Of a stretch of 64,000 nt of DNA, positions 45,511-57,116 are shown piece after piece. Both the position numbers and the translations under genes were made by a program. The DNA lies in the NCBI GenBank assembly GCA_900169235.1, contig FWCC01000243.1:1-64000 (forward strand), given 5' to 3'. Source of the DNA: Zarea fungicola. Lineage: Eukaryota > Ascomycota > Sordariomycetes > Hypocreales > Cordycipitaceae. Position 1 is the stretch's first letter. The number at the start of each line of letters is the position of its first letter. A model generated the notes under the pieces. The model saw nothing but the letters and a program-made list of their open reading frames with translations, had not been told where the DNA came from and made no database searches.

Positions 45511-47383
45511 TGAGTGCTTTGACGGGATACTGCGCCATGGAGTCTGGAATACACTTGTAATCGTGAATCTCGACGTACGACCCTCGTGCTGCTGTGCATC
45601 ACGTTTTTGAGTAAATAGATGATCACAATGTTATTTAATTCTCAACATGATTAGTGCCTGAGATTTGTTGCTATTAGTGATGTTTTGTAGCGCGAGGTTA
45701 GAAGGTTTCATTTCTCCCAATCCCAAGGCCGGAATTCAGCGCTGCCATGGAGCAATTTCCAACTAACTAGCTACAACGCATTGAGAGAGCGTACTAGTTG
45801 ACATACCTCTTGAAAATCCATCTGAAAAATGCACAAGAGTGCTGAATACTGGCGATTTTACAAAGACATTGGTGAAAGTAGAAGCCCGGATCGCAATGCT
45901 TTCCCCAATTGCAAGAATGACGACAGCTAGCGCACCCTCGTTAGGGTATCTCGAAAAGTTCTATGGCTTTTAAGTACTTTAGCTTTTTGTGTGCAAGTCA
46001 AGTAAACCAAGCAGATTTGGTGCCTAAAATCGTTTTAACCTTGATAATGTCGCAACTCCTGCACATCGTCGCACTTCGAGCTGTATGGGAGGAAGTGGCA
46101 ACCTGCAGTGAAGATTCAAGACATTCCATCGTCGGCCTCGGCCAAACAGTATGCAAAGATGCCTTGTGGTGTCGACTGTAACTAGGCAGTACAATAAGAC
46201 GACTAGGCTGCTAAAGTTGGCCGCGTGGCGTTTTGTGGCTGCTTACAGCACACCACCACACAAAATGTCTCTGATACAGAACTTGAACTTTACATTAACA
46301 TGCCAAGATTTACTTGGGGAAAAAAATAAAAAAAATAAAATAAAAAACATACAACAGCCGGTGTTCGCTGGTCGTCACCGACCCAACTACTAATCTGCCG
46401 ATTATCAGCTTATCTATGGGGGAGCGGACGGGACCCCGAGTTTTCTGATATCTATGGTCGTATGTGCTAGAATGCCTACTAAACTTCACATATATTGTTA
46501 GCTTCTCTGCTTGAACTCATCCAATTGCGTCAACTACATTCCTAAAGACAAACAAGTGTACTATTGGATATCTGCACCGCATAGGGATCAAGCTCGCTTT
46601 ACATCCATCTAAATTCCTGTAACTACGGATTTAACGTTAAATGGGACAAGACGAGATGGATCTGTCGTTGTAGGCTAGCAACATTGTGTAGGCCGTCACC
46701 ACGAGGCGCGACTAAGTTGTGGCTTTTGATCTAGAAGTTTGCCTTGTAGCAGTACATAAACTTACAGGGATAAAAATAGTCCATGCGTCGCAATCACAGT
46801 TGATTTCAGTCGCCAGGTTGTTTTGCGCCCCTCTCTTGAAGAGTGTACGAGTGCCTGTACGTCAGCGCTGACTCGTCTTTGCTGCAGCTAAACCCTTCTC
46901 AGACTCAAGATAGGTGATTTGAAGATTGTGCGTTGGTTATGATCTGACACACCGAGGCAACAAAGCCTTTTAGAGCCAAACTAAAATTCTGCTTTCAGTA
47001 ATGCCAATGGCATCGAATTGTGTATTTCAATTTTGAGCATTGTAGAAGAGGTGGCCTGAATGGCGAAAATAAAGAAGAATAAAAACAAAGGACAGTTTTC
47101 CATGCGAGTCGCAAGATGCTGCTGTAGATCACGACGTAATGGTGGTGTAAGCTGTGGCGGCTCAACTACAATTTAGTTCGCGGGTGGACTGGGGCTTCAC
47201 CGTAGCTTAGCTACTAAACTAAACGAACTTCGTGTCCTGGGCCGACCCTTATAAAGCCAACGAAAGTCTCGGCGATCCTGGACAAGCATTTTGACTCACT
47301 GATGATACCGCCGATTGCATTTCCTGAGCAGCAAGCTGGAATACTCCTTGTTATATTCTGTACTCTGAATCAAATCAGTTTAG
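45511..47383. other. Intergenic region upstream of LanC-like gene
   Basis: 1.9 kb with no convincing ORF. It has an A-rich run (46319-46350) and, near its end, a TATA-like box at 47250-47256. Confidence 0.55.
47250..47256 (+). promoter_or_regulatory. TATA-like box of the LanC-like gene
   Basis: TATAAAG lies 134 bases before the ATG at 47384. Confidence 0.4.
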
Positions 47384-48499
47384 ATGGCATCTGCATACCT
47401 TACCAATGACACGGCGACGCAGCTGCCCGTTTTTGACGCCCATGAAGAGCTGCTGCGCTGCCTATCAGCCGTCGTTGCCCAGGCGCCGCCCCAGACACCA
47501 TGGCAAGAATCCGAACGACATGGATTATACAGTGGACCGGTATCTTTCGCATACTTGTTCATGCGTGTTTCCGAAAGCCACCCAACTCTCTCCGTTGCAT
47601 CCAAACTTCCTCGAGAATGGGCCGCTGCATATTTGGCAGATCTGCAGTCCATCGGTGATGTCAGTCCAAACAATTGTGGCATTCTCAATGAAGAATTGAG
47701 CTTTTGCGCAGTGTCGGCTATCCATACGCAGGATTTGGCGTTTGTTAGGCGCATGATTCAACATATCGAACAAGCGAGCTTCGATCGCACAGGATCCAAT
47801 GAGTGGGCTGTTGGTCGTGCGGGAACCCTCTATCTTCTTCGATTGGTGCGAACGTCGATACCTGAATCAGAACCACTGGTGAGCCCTGTTATCAAGCGCC
47901 TAGTTGATTTTACATTGGAGGTCGGTCCGGATTGGATCTTTCGGGACACGAGAATTCTTGGCGCAGGCCACGGCGATGTGGGAATTCTCACGCAAATCCT
48001 GCTCAGCGACTCATCCTACGCAGCAGAACTTCGACCAAAACTTTTGGAACTGCTTGATTGGCAGAATGCTGAGGGGAACTGGCCACACAATGCGGGAGCG
48101 GATTCCAAGGTTCTGGTACAGTTTTGCCATGGAGCCCCGGGCTTTGTCTTTAGTCTACTGGCCATCCGACACGTCTTTCCGGATTTAGAGGAAAGGATAG
48201 ACGTGGCCATTGAAAAAGCACGCGCGCTTACATGGGAAAAGGGGTTACTTCGCAAGATTCCCAATTTATGCCACGGGATAGCTGGCAATGCACTTGCCTT
48301 CCCTCCTGGACATCAACGGGACCGTTTCCTTGCTCATTGTACTCAGGAATACATTGAGAAAGGTATTGGGGAGGGACTTTGGGAGACGGCAGATTATGGA
48401 GTCCCATGCTCGCTTGGGTTTGGGACTGCTGGCTTGGCCTGGGCTTGGATGATGAGGGATGATGCGAAAGGCACCTATATAACATTTAATGATATATGA
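47384..48499 (+). CDS. Lanthionine synthetase C-like (LanCL) protein
   Basis: A single exon of 371 residues, close to the ~400 of eukaryotic LanC-like proteins. The double seven-helix barrel signatures are clear: GAGHGDVGI with His196, FCHGAPG with Cys248, and CHGIAGN with Cys296 and His297. Cys248, Cys296 and His297 are the expected zinc ligands. Further repeats of the GxxG turn are NEWAVGRAGTLYLL and GFGTAGLAWAW. Bacterial LanC cyclises lantibiotics; animal LanCL proteins add glutathione to dehydroamino acids in damaged or kinase-modified proteins. No lantibiotic dehydratase or precursor is seen nearby, so a LanCL-type glutathione or thiol addition role is more likely, but this is inference. 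No membrane segment or signal peptide. It is in the same direction as the NO VEIN-like gene but 1.9 kb away with its own promoter. Confidence 0.9.
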   Translation: MASAYLTNDTATQLPVFDAHEELLRCLSAVVAQAPPQTPWQESERHGLYSGPVSFAYLFMRVSESHPTLSVASKLPREWAAAYLADLQSIGDVSPNNCGILNEELSFCAVSAIHTQDLAFVRRMIQHIEQASFDRTGSNEWAVGRAGTLYLLRLVRTSIPESEPLVSPVIKRLVDFTLEVGPDWIFRDTRILGAGHGDVGILTQILLSDSSYAAELRPKLLELLDWQNAEGNWPHNAGADSKVLVQFCHGAPGFVFSLLAIRHVFPDLEERIDVAIEKARALTWEKGLLRKIPNLCHGIAGNALAFPPGHQRDRFLAHCTQEYIEKGIGEGLWETADYGVPCSLGFGTAGLAWAWMMRDDAKGTYITFNDI

Positions 48500-49596
48500 T
48501 ACTTTTCTGTTGTGTACTGTCCGGCTGTCTGGCTCCGATGCGCTGTACTTACTCAACCCAACCTGGCAACCTTTCATGCCAAACTGCCCTTGGCTTCTCC
48601 TAAGGGGTGTCAAAGGAAGCGAGCATTGAAGCGTGTAATCCTCAAGGGAAAAGCAGTTACTGATCGCTCACCTACACATTTCCAGTACCTCGCCCAACAA
48701 TCCCAAGTTTAATCTATGAGATTCAATCGACAATCGGCAGGATGTCGTTACCTCAATCTTGCCGTTAGCCATGGTTCTCTGGTTAATGGTGCAGAGTTTT
48801 TACGCGTCAGGTAGTCTCATTGTTGAGGCTAGTCTGTACAGCACTCAATAGCGGGTTCTCAATCTATGCTAGCTTTTTGACCAGATGGTTGCTTATGCGT
48901 TTTCCATTATTATGGTAGAACGGTATAGAAAGGGGCATTCAGGCTCACACAAGGAGGCAAGGCTGGGTCTTGCTACAGTGAGAAGAATTTCTTTAAAATA
49001 TATTTTTTAAAGAAACTTTCCACTTTTCTAGCGTAACCAAATAAAAATTTAGGGCATATTATTTTGTTAGATGTGATAGGTCATACTTAGTAGGCCTATT
49101 CCCATAGCTAGTTATAACAATCAGCAATCATTCACTTCCTGCTACAGATACTGACAGTAGGAACGGTGGCCATTTACGAACCTGCTGGCTGCCTTCACTC
49201 CTAAGAGCAGATGTTCTTCATTATTAACAGGCACATGGTTTGACCTGACTTCAGCAAGGTCATAAACACACCTTAGTTTGACCAAACATCCAGCGAGTCA
49301 ACTGTTGCTGCACTTCGAGACCACGTGGGTTAGTCATTGGTGAACGAACGAAACAGAGCGGCATAACAACGGCATGTCTGCACATTAACTGAGCCACAAA
49401 TTGGGGCCGGAATAAGTCTGTTAATAAGGTTAAAGGGCAGTGTAGAATCTTACATGTTTGCACCATGTCATCAATGCGCGCCCTACAAGGCAACCTCCCC
49501 ACCAGCGACATCGAATTGTAGGGCTAGATAAGATGTGCTGACAACCGGCATTTAATTGAGCCCACTAACGCTCGAGTTATCATTTACTAAAAATAC

Positions 49597-49640
49597 GCTA
49601 ACGTCCGCTAACGTCCGCTAACGTCCGGCAACGTCCGCTT
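49597..49640. repeat. Tandem decamer ACGTCCGCTA, about four copies
   Basis: Consecutive ACGTCCGCTA units at 49601 and 49611, a variant ACGTCCGGCA at 49621 and ACGTCCGCTT at 49631 are directly visible, preceded by half a unit. Confidence 0.9.
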
Positions 49641-49916
49641 GGTCGAGACGACTCGGTCTGTTTTTGGTTACCTCATCTCGACGTTGGCAATAGTCGCTCC
49701 GCCGTCGCATCGGCGTCGTCGCGCAGGAGCCCGTGCACGGATGTAGGACGGCTAGACTCAATAATGCCCCTCGTGCAACATTATTCATTTTAGAAGAATT
49801 GAATCTCACGCGCTTACATAGTAAGCTAATTCGACCCCCTGTAGCATTGATATGCCTCATCGTTTTCAAGTCACTGATCCTGTGCGGGTTTGCGGCCAGT
49901 ACCATGACAACTTGAC

Positions 49917-49923
49917 TATAAAG
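49917..49923 (+). promoter_or_regulatory. TATA box of the tannase gene
   Basis: TATAAAG lies 84 bases before the ATG at 50001, the usual spacing for fungal genes. Confidence 0.45.
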
Positions 49924-50000
49924 ACCAGTCCCAACTCACTGACCCGATAGAAAACTACAGATTCCATTCATTGCATCTCTTCTCTTTATCTGACGCCATC

Positions 50001-51632
50001 ATGATGCCTCATAGTAGTGTCTCTGTGCTCTTAATTTCTTCCCTACTAGCCGTCTCTGACGCAACAGGATCCAGCATTAAATGCAATCCGTCCACGTTCT
50101 CATTCCCTTCTCTGTCTGGTGCCGGTGCTGCATCTATTCAAGCAAAGCCTGTTTACAACTACACGTCCAACCCTCACTTTGTTCCTGAGGCTATCAGCAT
50201 TGCGGGTGGGGACGGTCCATCCTTTTGCAACGTCACCCTCACTTACACGCGCCCTGGTACCGATGTTGTAATCAATGTCCAGGCATGGCTACCACTAGAG
50301 CTTTCAAAGTGGAACGGACGCTTCATCGGAGTCGGTGGCGGCGGTTTCGTAACTGGCGAACTAGGTGGCGATCACATTACGACCCTGCTGCATCACGGCT
50401 ACGCTGCGGCGGTGACTGATGGAGGCCACGACTATCGCGACATGGCCCATGCCCCTTGGGCTCTACGCAGCCCGGGCAATGTCAACTGGGATCTCCTTAT
50501 CGACTATGCATACCGTTCACTCCACGACCTAGCTGTGATCGGCAAGAGCGTCACCAAGCAGTATTTCGACCGGGATCCGACGTACTCATACTGGCGTGGC
50601 TGCTCCACTGGTGGGCGTCAAGGGCTCATCATTGCGCAGCGATATCCCGAGGACTGGGACGGCATTATGGCCTCGGCACCAGCTGTAAATTTACCCAGAA
50701 TGGTCGTCGGAGCTTACTGGCCGCAGTTTGTCATGAATCGTGTGCTGAGAGAATACCCGCACTCGTGCGAGCTGGATGCCATCACCCAGGCGGCCATCAC
50801 TGCGTGTGATTCCATGGACGGTACGGTGGACGGCGTCATTAGTCTCCCAGAAGAGTGCAGCTTTGATGCCAAGACCATGGTTGGCAAGACCACCAGCTGC
50901 GACGGCCAGACACGCAAGATCACCACGGCAGCCGTAAAGGTCGCCGAGGCCATCTGGGCAGGGGCCAAGAGCAGAGATGGGGAAGCTATTGGCTTTTCGT
51001 ATCCCGTGGGCACGCCGTTGACTGGGCTGATTGCTCTGGCCAACACGATCTGTCCACCCAGCAGCAATGGTACAACCAGCTGTGCCGGCGCCCCTTACCC
51101 CCTTGTAACAGAATGGATGCGCATGTACGTTGTTAAAGATCCGAGCTTTGACCCAATCTCTCTAAAATATGATGAATACGAGCGCATCATGCACCACTCT
51201 GTTCAAGAATACGATGGTATCCTAGGCAGTAATGACCCGGACTTGTCAGAATTCCGGCGCTTGGGAAAGAAAATGATTACTTGGCACGGGATCAATGATG
51301 AGTTGATACCAATGCATTCAACGCGGACATACTATGATTCTGTTTTGGAGTTTGATCCGGATGCTGCTGATTACTACCGGTATTTCGAGGTTCCCGGGGT
51401 CAATCACTGCCACAGCGGGCCAGGAACAAGCTTCCCGATTCATAGCCTGGAAACCTTGAGGAAATGGGTTGAGAAAGGTAATGCACCAGAGGTGCTGGAC
51501 ACTGTGAAGTTGGACGCTCAAGGAAGTGGGAAAAATGAAACAAAGGGATCTGATGTCTGCATGTATCCTCGTCTGCCTAGAGGGGACGGCAGCTGTGCCA
51601 CTAAATGCAAAGGAAACCCGCATCACCAGTGA
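50001..51632 (+). CDS. Secreted tannase/feruloyl esterase family protein
   Basis: An intronless frame of 543 residues with a signal peptide (MMPHSSVSVLLISSLLAVSDATG). The alpha/beta-hydrolase shows the family's CS-D-HC arrangement: Cys201-Ser202 in WRGCSTGGRQG, Asp433 in WHGINDELIP, and His469-Cys470 in GVNHCHSG, so the catalytic triad and its linking disulphide are intact. The lid-region cysteines and several N-glycosylation sites (NYTS, NVTL, NGTT, NETK) fit secretion. Family enzymes hydrolyse gallate esters of tannins or feruloyl esters of plant cell-wall polysaccharides; which one cannot be read here. The start at 50001 puts the hydrophobic core where a signal peptide needs it. It stands alone, with large flanks on both sides. 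Confidence 0.93.
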   Translation: MMPHSSVSVLLISSLLAVSDATGSSIKCNPSTFSFPSLSGAGAASIQAKPVYNYTSNPHFVPEAISIAGGDGPSFCNVTLTYTRPGTDVVINVQAWLPLELSKWNGRFIGVGGGGFVTGELGGDHITTLLHHGYAAAVTDGGHDYRDMAHAPWALRSPGNVNWDLLIDYAYRSLHDLAVIGKSVTKQYFDRDPTYSYWRGCSTGGRQGLIIAQRYPEDWDGIMASAPAVNLPRMVVGAYWPQFVMNRVLREYPHSCELDAITQAAITACDSMDGTVDGVISLPEECSFDAKTMVGKTTSCDGQTRKITTAAVKVAEAIWAGAKSRDGEAIGFSYPVGTPLTGLIALANTICPPSSNGTTSCAGAPYPLVTEWMRMYVVKDPSFDPISLKYDEYERIMHHSVQEYDGILGSNDPDLSEFRRLGKKMITWHGINDELIPMHSTRTYYDSVLEFDPDAADYYRYFEVPGVNHCHSGPGTSFPIHSLETLRKWVEKGNAPEVLDTVKLDAQGSGKNETKGSDVCMYPRLPRGDGSCATKCKGNPHHQ

Positions 51633-53019
51633 GTAATAAGAAAATAATAGGGTGAATTGCCGTCAATCTAAATAGATTTCTACGAGACTGCTGGTTTGGC
51701 CTGAGCGTCGCTGACGATGCATACAACATATTTTCTAGTTATCAATTTATCGATTCTCTCCTCCCCTTCCCAGCTAATGAAGGAGCTGGCTTAGTGCCCT
51801 GGTTGTGAAGTGTTGACTGCAAATGCACTAACCTAGAGCGAATGGCTTGCATCTTCTCATGGTGTTCCAGATCAGGGACAAGCAGTCTGTCTCATAGTTA
51901 TAGCGCATTTTACAGAGCAAAGAGCAACCAAAATAGGTAGGAAAAAATTATACACAAATAACAAACTCTTCTTTAATGCCGCCTTAGGAAATGAGTTGAA
52001 TCATACGAACTTGAATTCTAGTGTAGCTTTTCTCTTTCCCGCTCACGTTTACGCATCGACGCTAATCTGCGACCGTACTGCCACAAGGCTTCTAAATCGC
52101 CAAGTAACTAATAACGATACTGCCAACAGGCTCAACCTGTCTCTGCCCACTCTTCCGAGCAATGTTCGGTACTGGTTTACATGCTTTATATTTACAGTAT
52201 TTGGACCAAAGTTGCGGATTCCAAATCGATATCGAAATCGTCTCCTGTACTCTTTGTCAGGTGTTGTCAACACAGCCTGCGTAATCCGCTGTACTTACGT
52301 TGGACGATAGCCAGTGGCTGTCTGCGGGTGAGGCATCTTTCACACAACTGTAAGAGTGCGACAGCAACCGCAGGAAGGCCGACGAGCAAACAAACGAGGC
52401 CAATTACGGCTTCTGCTGATAGCGTCATGGCAGTATGATGAGGACGCAGAAAAAAATCATGAAGAAAAAGAAGAATTGCTGATTTGGCAGAAGCGTAGAT
52501 GACGATGCTTCGTTTCCATTATCCGTCCTTTTATCTGTATGTGACATTCAAATTCTGACCCTAGATTGCACTGAAAGAGCTCCACTAAATTCATTTACTA
52601 GCTCCGATAATAGTGAATAGTGCACGATTTCTGGTGGAGCTGAAGCGATGCCAACAATGGCGCTCCGCATCACAGCTGCTCAGCCTTAACTGCCCGACAG
52701 GGGTCAGAATTTGAAGAGCCAGAATTGGAAGGGCCAGAATTGGAAGGCCAGAATTTGAATCAAACAATGCGTGCCTTGGCGCTTTTCTTGTGGGGAAAAG
52801 TCAAATTCTGGCCGATGTCTTCAAGCCACAGCCCCTGTCCCGTGCATGACGACCTCTTATTGGCTACTGTGCGATTCAAATTCTTGTCCCCTGCACGCCA
52901 ATCACTTCCGCCACTCTTAGCAGCCTTATTGCACAGATGCCCAATAACTATTTAGTTGGCGTATGCCCGCCAGCCATCGGTGCTGCTCAACACCAAGCTC
53001 GCTTTCGACGTCAGTAACC
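51633..53019. other. Intergenic region with a cluster of inverted repeats
   Basis: No gene supported. It begins with a ~35-base sequence also present at 57117-57152 and contains the TTCAAATTCTGACC-type repeat cluster at 52547-52887. Confidence 0.55.
52547..52813. repeat. Cluster of TTCAAATTCTG(A/G)CC motifs in both orientations
   Basis: 52547-52561 and 52701-52715 are perfect 15-bp inverted repeats bounding 169 bases. A second perfect 13-bp pair is 52746-52758 with 52801-52813. Between them lie further copies of CCAGAATTGGAAGG at 52721-52748, and a weaker plus-strand copy is at about 52876. This looks like a foldback or MITE-like element or a regulatory array. Confidence 0.8.
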
Positions 53020-56000
53020 ATGTCCCCGCGACGCATCTCCGACGAGGAGTGGGATCTCTACAAGAAGGTCATTTTAGAGCTGTTTCCAAAATTGGAGCGT
53101 GCACAGCTTCTGCAGCATCTCAGCCGTGAATATGGCTTTTGCCCGACGTAAGTCTTCTGCTAAAAGCCCTCCACAAACCTGCATTAAGGGCCGCGTCACA
53201 CCAAATGCTAACTTTCAAACTTAGACCGAACCAATACGAGTATCAGAAGAAGAAATGGGGGTTAATGAAGAATAAGACGCAGGAAGAATGGAAATACATT
53301 GACCGAAGCGTCAGAATCAGACAGCTCGACAGCAAAGACTCGAGGATTGTTGCACATAATAGCGTCGTCACTTCGAAGCAACTCAGAAGAGCGAGAAAGT
53401 GGGTGCGCAGATCTAATTCTGTTTCTAGACCATCGCAAGGTAAAATTAACAGCCTCCCCAATTTCTTTCTTTTTGTTAACGGTTTCGATAAAGGTACCGG
53501 TGCAGCGCCTGCTGGTGTAGTAATCTCAACACCGCCGGCTGAGGGAGATCCGTGGACCGGCAACGTTGTTGTGAGCACGAGCCCGTTCGCTCAATTTGAG
53601 ATAGTCCTCGAATCATACGGTATGACGGGTATTTGATAGCCAAGTCTCATCCCAGACCGCTGACTGTACACAGTATGCCAGTACCACAGCATGGTAACTG
53701 CATGTGCACGCGTTGACAGAAGCCCACTTCTCCGGATTGAATTTGATGTAGGCCACCCTGTCCTCCCCGGTTTTTAATGCGGTAGAATTCTGAATTTAAC
53801 CTTTTACTTAGTGTCTTTTAAATGCATTGACAAACTTTGGGTTTGACTTGCCCCTGCAGATGGGTGGCTTCAGCCTTTCCTCAGATGAAGCATCGCTACT
53901 GTGCCAGGGTCAAGAGAGACTTCGCCGAGAGATCGATAATCTTGTTAAAGATTGCTCTGAAGAAAACGAGATCTTGAATGGCAGACGATGTGATTATAGC
54001 AGCACTGCTACAAATTTGCAAACAACCATCCGAGTACCTGAGAATGCCTTGTTCTCGACAGCTCAATCTCCCCACCCAACAATGCTCAAGCAGGCATTTC
54101 GTCTTTTACGATACTCAATCTTTCTCTCAACCAATGAATTGTTGCCTTTGTCTCAAACTGATAAGGTGCTTCAATGGGCTTTGGGAGGTGGCCACTTTTG
54201 GGTAATTGAATCAGTTCTCAAACAACGAACCCCAACCACTGATAGCTTCGCGACTAAGCTGCTTATCAGTTCTATTGGGCTTGGAGAGAAATCTATTTAT
54301 CAAAGTTTGCTGAAGAATGGAGCAAATCCAAACGGTATTTTTCCTGGAGAGAATACTACGTCAGTGTTGCCCATTTACAAAGCAATAGACAAGGTGGACG
54401 CTTTGGCAGTTCGACTTTTGCTTGAACATGGCGCTAATACAAGCAGTTGGTTTGAAGGATTACCATCGGCATTGGACAAATGTACGAGAAATTTCTGGAC
54501 TGGAAACAGCTATACAGAAATTATAAGGCTACTCATTGAACATGGCGCGGATGTCAATGAAGAAGACATTGATTCTTTCTATGAGGACTCCGACGATCTT
54601 GACAAAACAATGCTCCACAAAGTCATTGCATCTGGTAACACGGAAGTTGCCAGGCTATTTCTAGAGGCCGGAGCTCACGTTGACATTGAGGGAGTTGCAA
54701 GCCCCTTGCAGCTCTCCGCACTTGTTGGCCGTACAGAGCTGGTTAAACTCCTGCTTGAATTCAATGCGGATGTCAATGCACCCATCTGCGACTACGAGAA
54801 ACATGTATCTTCGACTGAATTTCTGGATCATAGAAAACAACATCGTTTTCTTACGCCTTTGCAAATTGCTATAGCGAATGATCAATATAATGTGGTTGAG
54901 ATTCTACTGGGGCATGGTGCGGATGTGAATGGCTTTCGCGCTCTGGTTTCTGGCGACGAAGATGAAGACAAATACGATCTGTGTTTACGTGGTCTATACG
55001 GTGAGAATATCTGGTCTCCAACCTACGATTACCACGAGATATTTGATTCTGGATATCATGACGACGATGTCACAGTTTCTGCGTGCATTGATGTCTCGAA
55101 GATAAATTTCAGAGATCTGAGACTGGCAAGTTCGCCGCTTCAGGCAGCTGCAGCAAGCGGAAACATCGCATTGGTCTACCGACTGCTCGATATGGGGGCC
55201 GATATACATGCTATTGGAGGCTTTGGAACTGCGCTACAAGTTGCAAGCGCACGGAAGGGAAACATACAGATAGTGGAGCTATTGCTGAGCGAAGGGGCTT
55301 ATATCAATGCTCCAGCTTCTCGTCCAATTGGGCGAACCGCCCTCCAGGCGGCAATAGAAATTGGAGACATGGACATAGTAGGCACGTTACTTGACGCTGG
55401 CGCAAATGTCAACGCGGAGCCTAGTGGAAAATACGGCTGCACAGCCGTGCAAGCTGCTATTGAGAGTAATAATGTTCCGTTGGCGGCTTGGTTATTTCAA
55501 CGTCAGGCCAATAGCCACACAGCAGAATCTTTTATTCCTCAAAGTCTCAAAAATATTGAGAACACATCAATGGTCGATTTGCTGCTACAAAACTACTGCG
55601 ACCTCAATGGACGAATAATGATTCGTTACGGCGAGCGGATTGCATGCGAGGCAGCTGCTTATGGGCAAAATACCGAAGATCTACGAATGCTCCTCAAGTA
55701 TGGTTTCGATGCGGATTACCTCGGGAATTTTCTAGGCGGAAGGAACCTTCTTTGCACGTCTGATTCGCTGGAGGCACTCCAGATACTACTGGAGTACGGG
55801 ATGAGCCCCAACAAGAGGATCGGGCTCTTTACCCCGGCCGCAATGGCAATAGAAGAAAGAAGTTCAAAATCATTGCAGTTGTTGATAAGTGCTGGTGTCG
55901 ATATTAACAGCACAGTTTCGGGATCATCAATTCACGGCCAAACGCTAATAGAAATGGCAGCTGCCATAGGTTCGATGCAGCTCTGTGAAATTCTCATAGA

Positions 56001-56946
56001 AGCGAATGCAGACTTGGGAGGCAACCGGGGAACTGCAGCACTGGTAGCTGCGGTAAAAGGACAACACACGGAGGTTATAAAACACCTCTTGTCCTTGGGT
56101 GTGAGTCCAAACTGGGAGGACGTAAGCGGACCAAAAGAAATGATATTTTCCACTTTGCCCTCGCCCACAGGTGCAATCCTCTCAGCCATAAAAGATGCGT
56201 GGCCAAGGTCGTTATGGAACGCGTCGGAAGTTCTTGAGCTTCTGCTTAATCATAGTGCGACTGTTCAACGAAATGTTACCGATTTGGAGAAATTCGGCCA
56301 ACTACCGGCAAATTTACTCTATCGGCTCTTCCAGCAGGGCCTTGGCGCCGATTCTCACACTGCACTCATTCGAAACATGTTCTTGCTGAAAGTTTCGGCT
56401 AGGCGGGGACATCTAGATATTGTAACGCAACTACTAATCAAGAATCCAGATGTATTCTTCGATTCAAAAGCTAGAGGCGTTGCTCTGCAAAAGGCAGTAG
56501 AAGGCCAGCACCAAGACATTGTGGAATTGCTTCTATCAACAGGTGCTGATATTAATTATCCCGCCGGCGAGGTTCGCGGCGCCACAGCACTTCAGTGGGC
56601 TGCTCTTGTCGGATCTATGCCAATTTTCACCTTGCTTCTTGAAAGGGGCGCGGACGTGCATGCCGCTGCTGCCAGGTTCAATGGTCGAACAGCATTAGAG
56701 GCAGCGGCCGAACATGGGCGCTTGGGTATGGTGTATATGCTATTGGTCAGGGATAGAGAGCCGGCGACGCTTGGGCTGAGATGTGGAGATGCTGCGAAGA
56801 GGGCCGAATCTAGGGGATTTTTTGCGTGTGCGAGAGCCCTACGTGAGTGGGGAGTCTCAAAAGCACCTGGAGAAGAAATTGGCGTTTCAGATGGGGCAAT
56901 GGATGTGATGGAAAGTGACTGTGTGGCACCATCGACGCCGCTATAA
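53020..56946 (+). CDS. Clr5-domain ankyrin-repeat protein
   Basis: The N-terminus is a Clr5 domain split by an intron: exon 53020-53147 (MSPRRISDEEWDLYKKVILE ... REYGFCP) joins 53225-53439 (PNQYEYQKKKWGLMKNKTQE) with GTAAGT...CTAAC...TTAG. A 54-nt in-frame intron probably lies at 53440-53493. The last exon, from 53812 or 53860 to 56946, encodes over 1,000 residues with many ankyrin units, for example VARLFLEAGAHVDIEG, VVEILLGHGADVNGF, IVGTLLDAGANVNAE, IFTLLLERGADVHAA. Clr5-ankyrin fusions are a common fungal architecture of unknown biochemical role, expected to bind proteins through the ankyrin stack. The join between 53494 and the ankyrin exon is uncertain: the best phase-compatible donor is GTGAGC at 53571. 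Two adjacent genes (53020-53636 and 53860-56946) remain possible. Confidence 0.75.
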
Positions 56947-57116
56947 GAGGGGAACTGGTGAGAGAGCAAGGCGCCATTCGAGTAGAGAAAAGCGATGCAA
57001 TTTACATGATAAACGGTGATGGTACTTGTGTCAGTCAAAGTGATGTGCGGAGAGAAGACCTTGAATAATCCAAGACTCCAATTAGATGTGAAGCCCGCAC
57101 CAATTGTGAGCAATAC

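Larger units (their letters stand above)
48500..50000. other. Intergenic region upstream of tannase gene
   Basis: No gene supported. It contains an 11-bp inverted repeat (TTTCTTTAAAA at 48988-48998 and TTTTAAAGAAA at 49005-49015), a tandem decamer at 49597-49640 and a TATA-like box at 49917. Confidence 0.55.
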
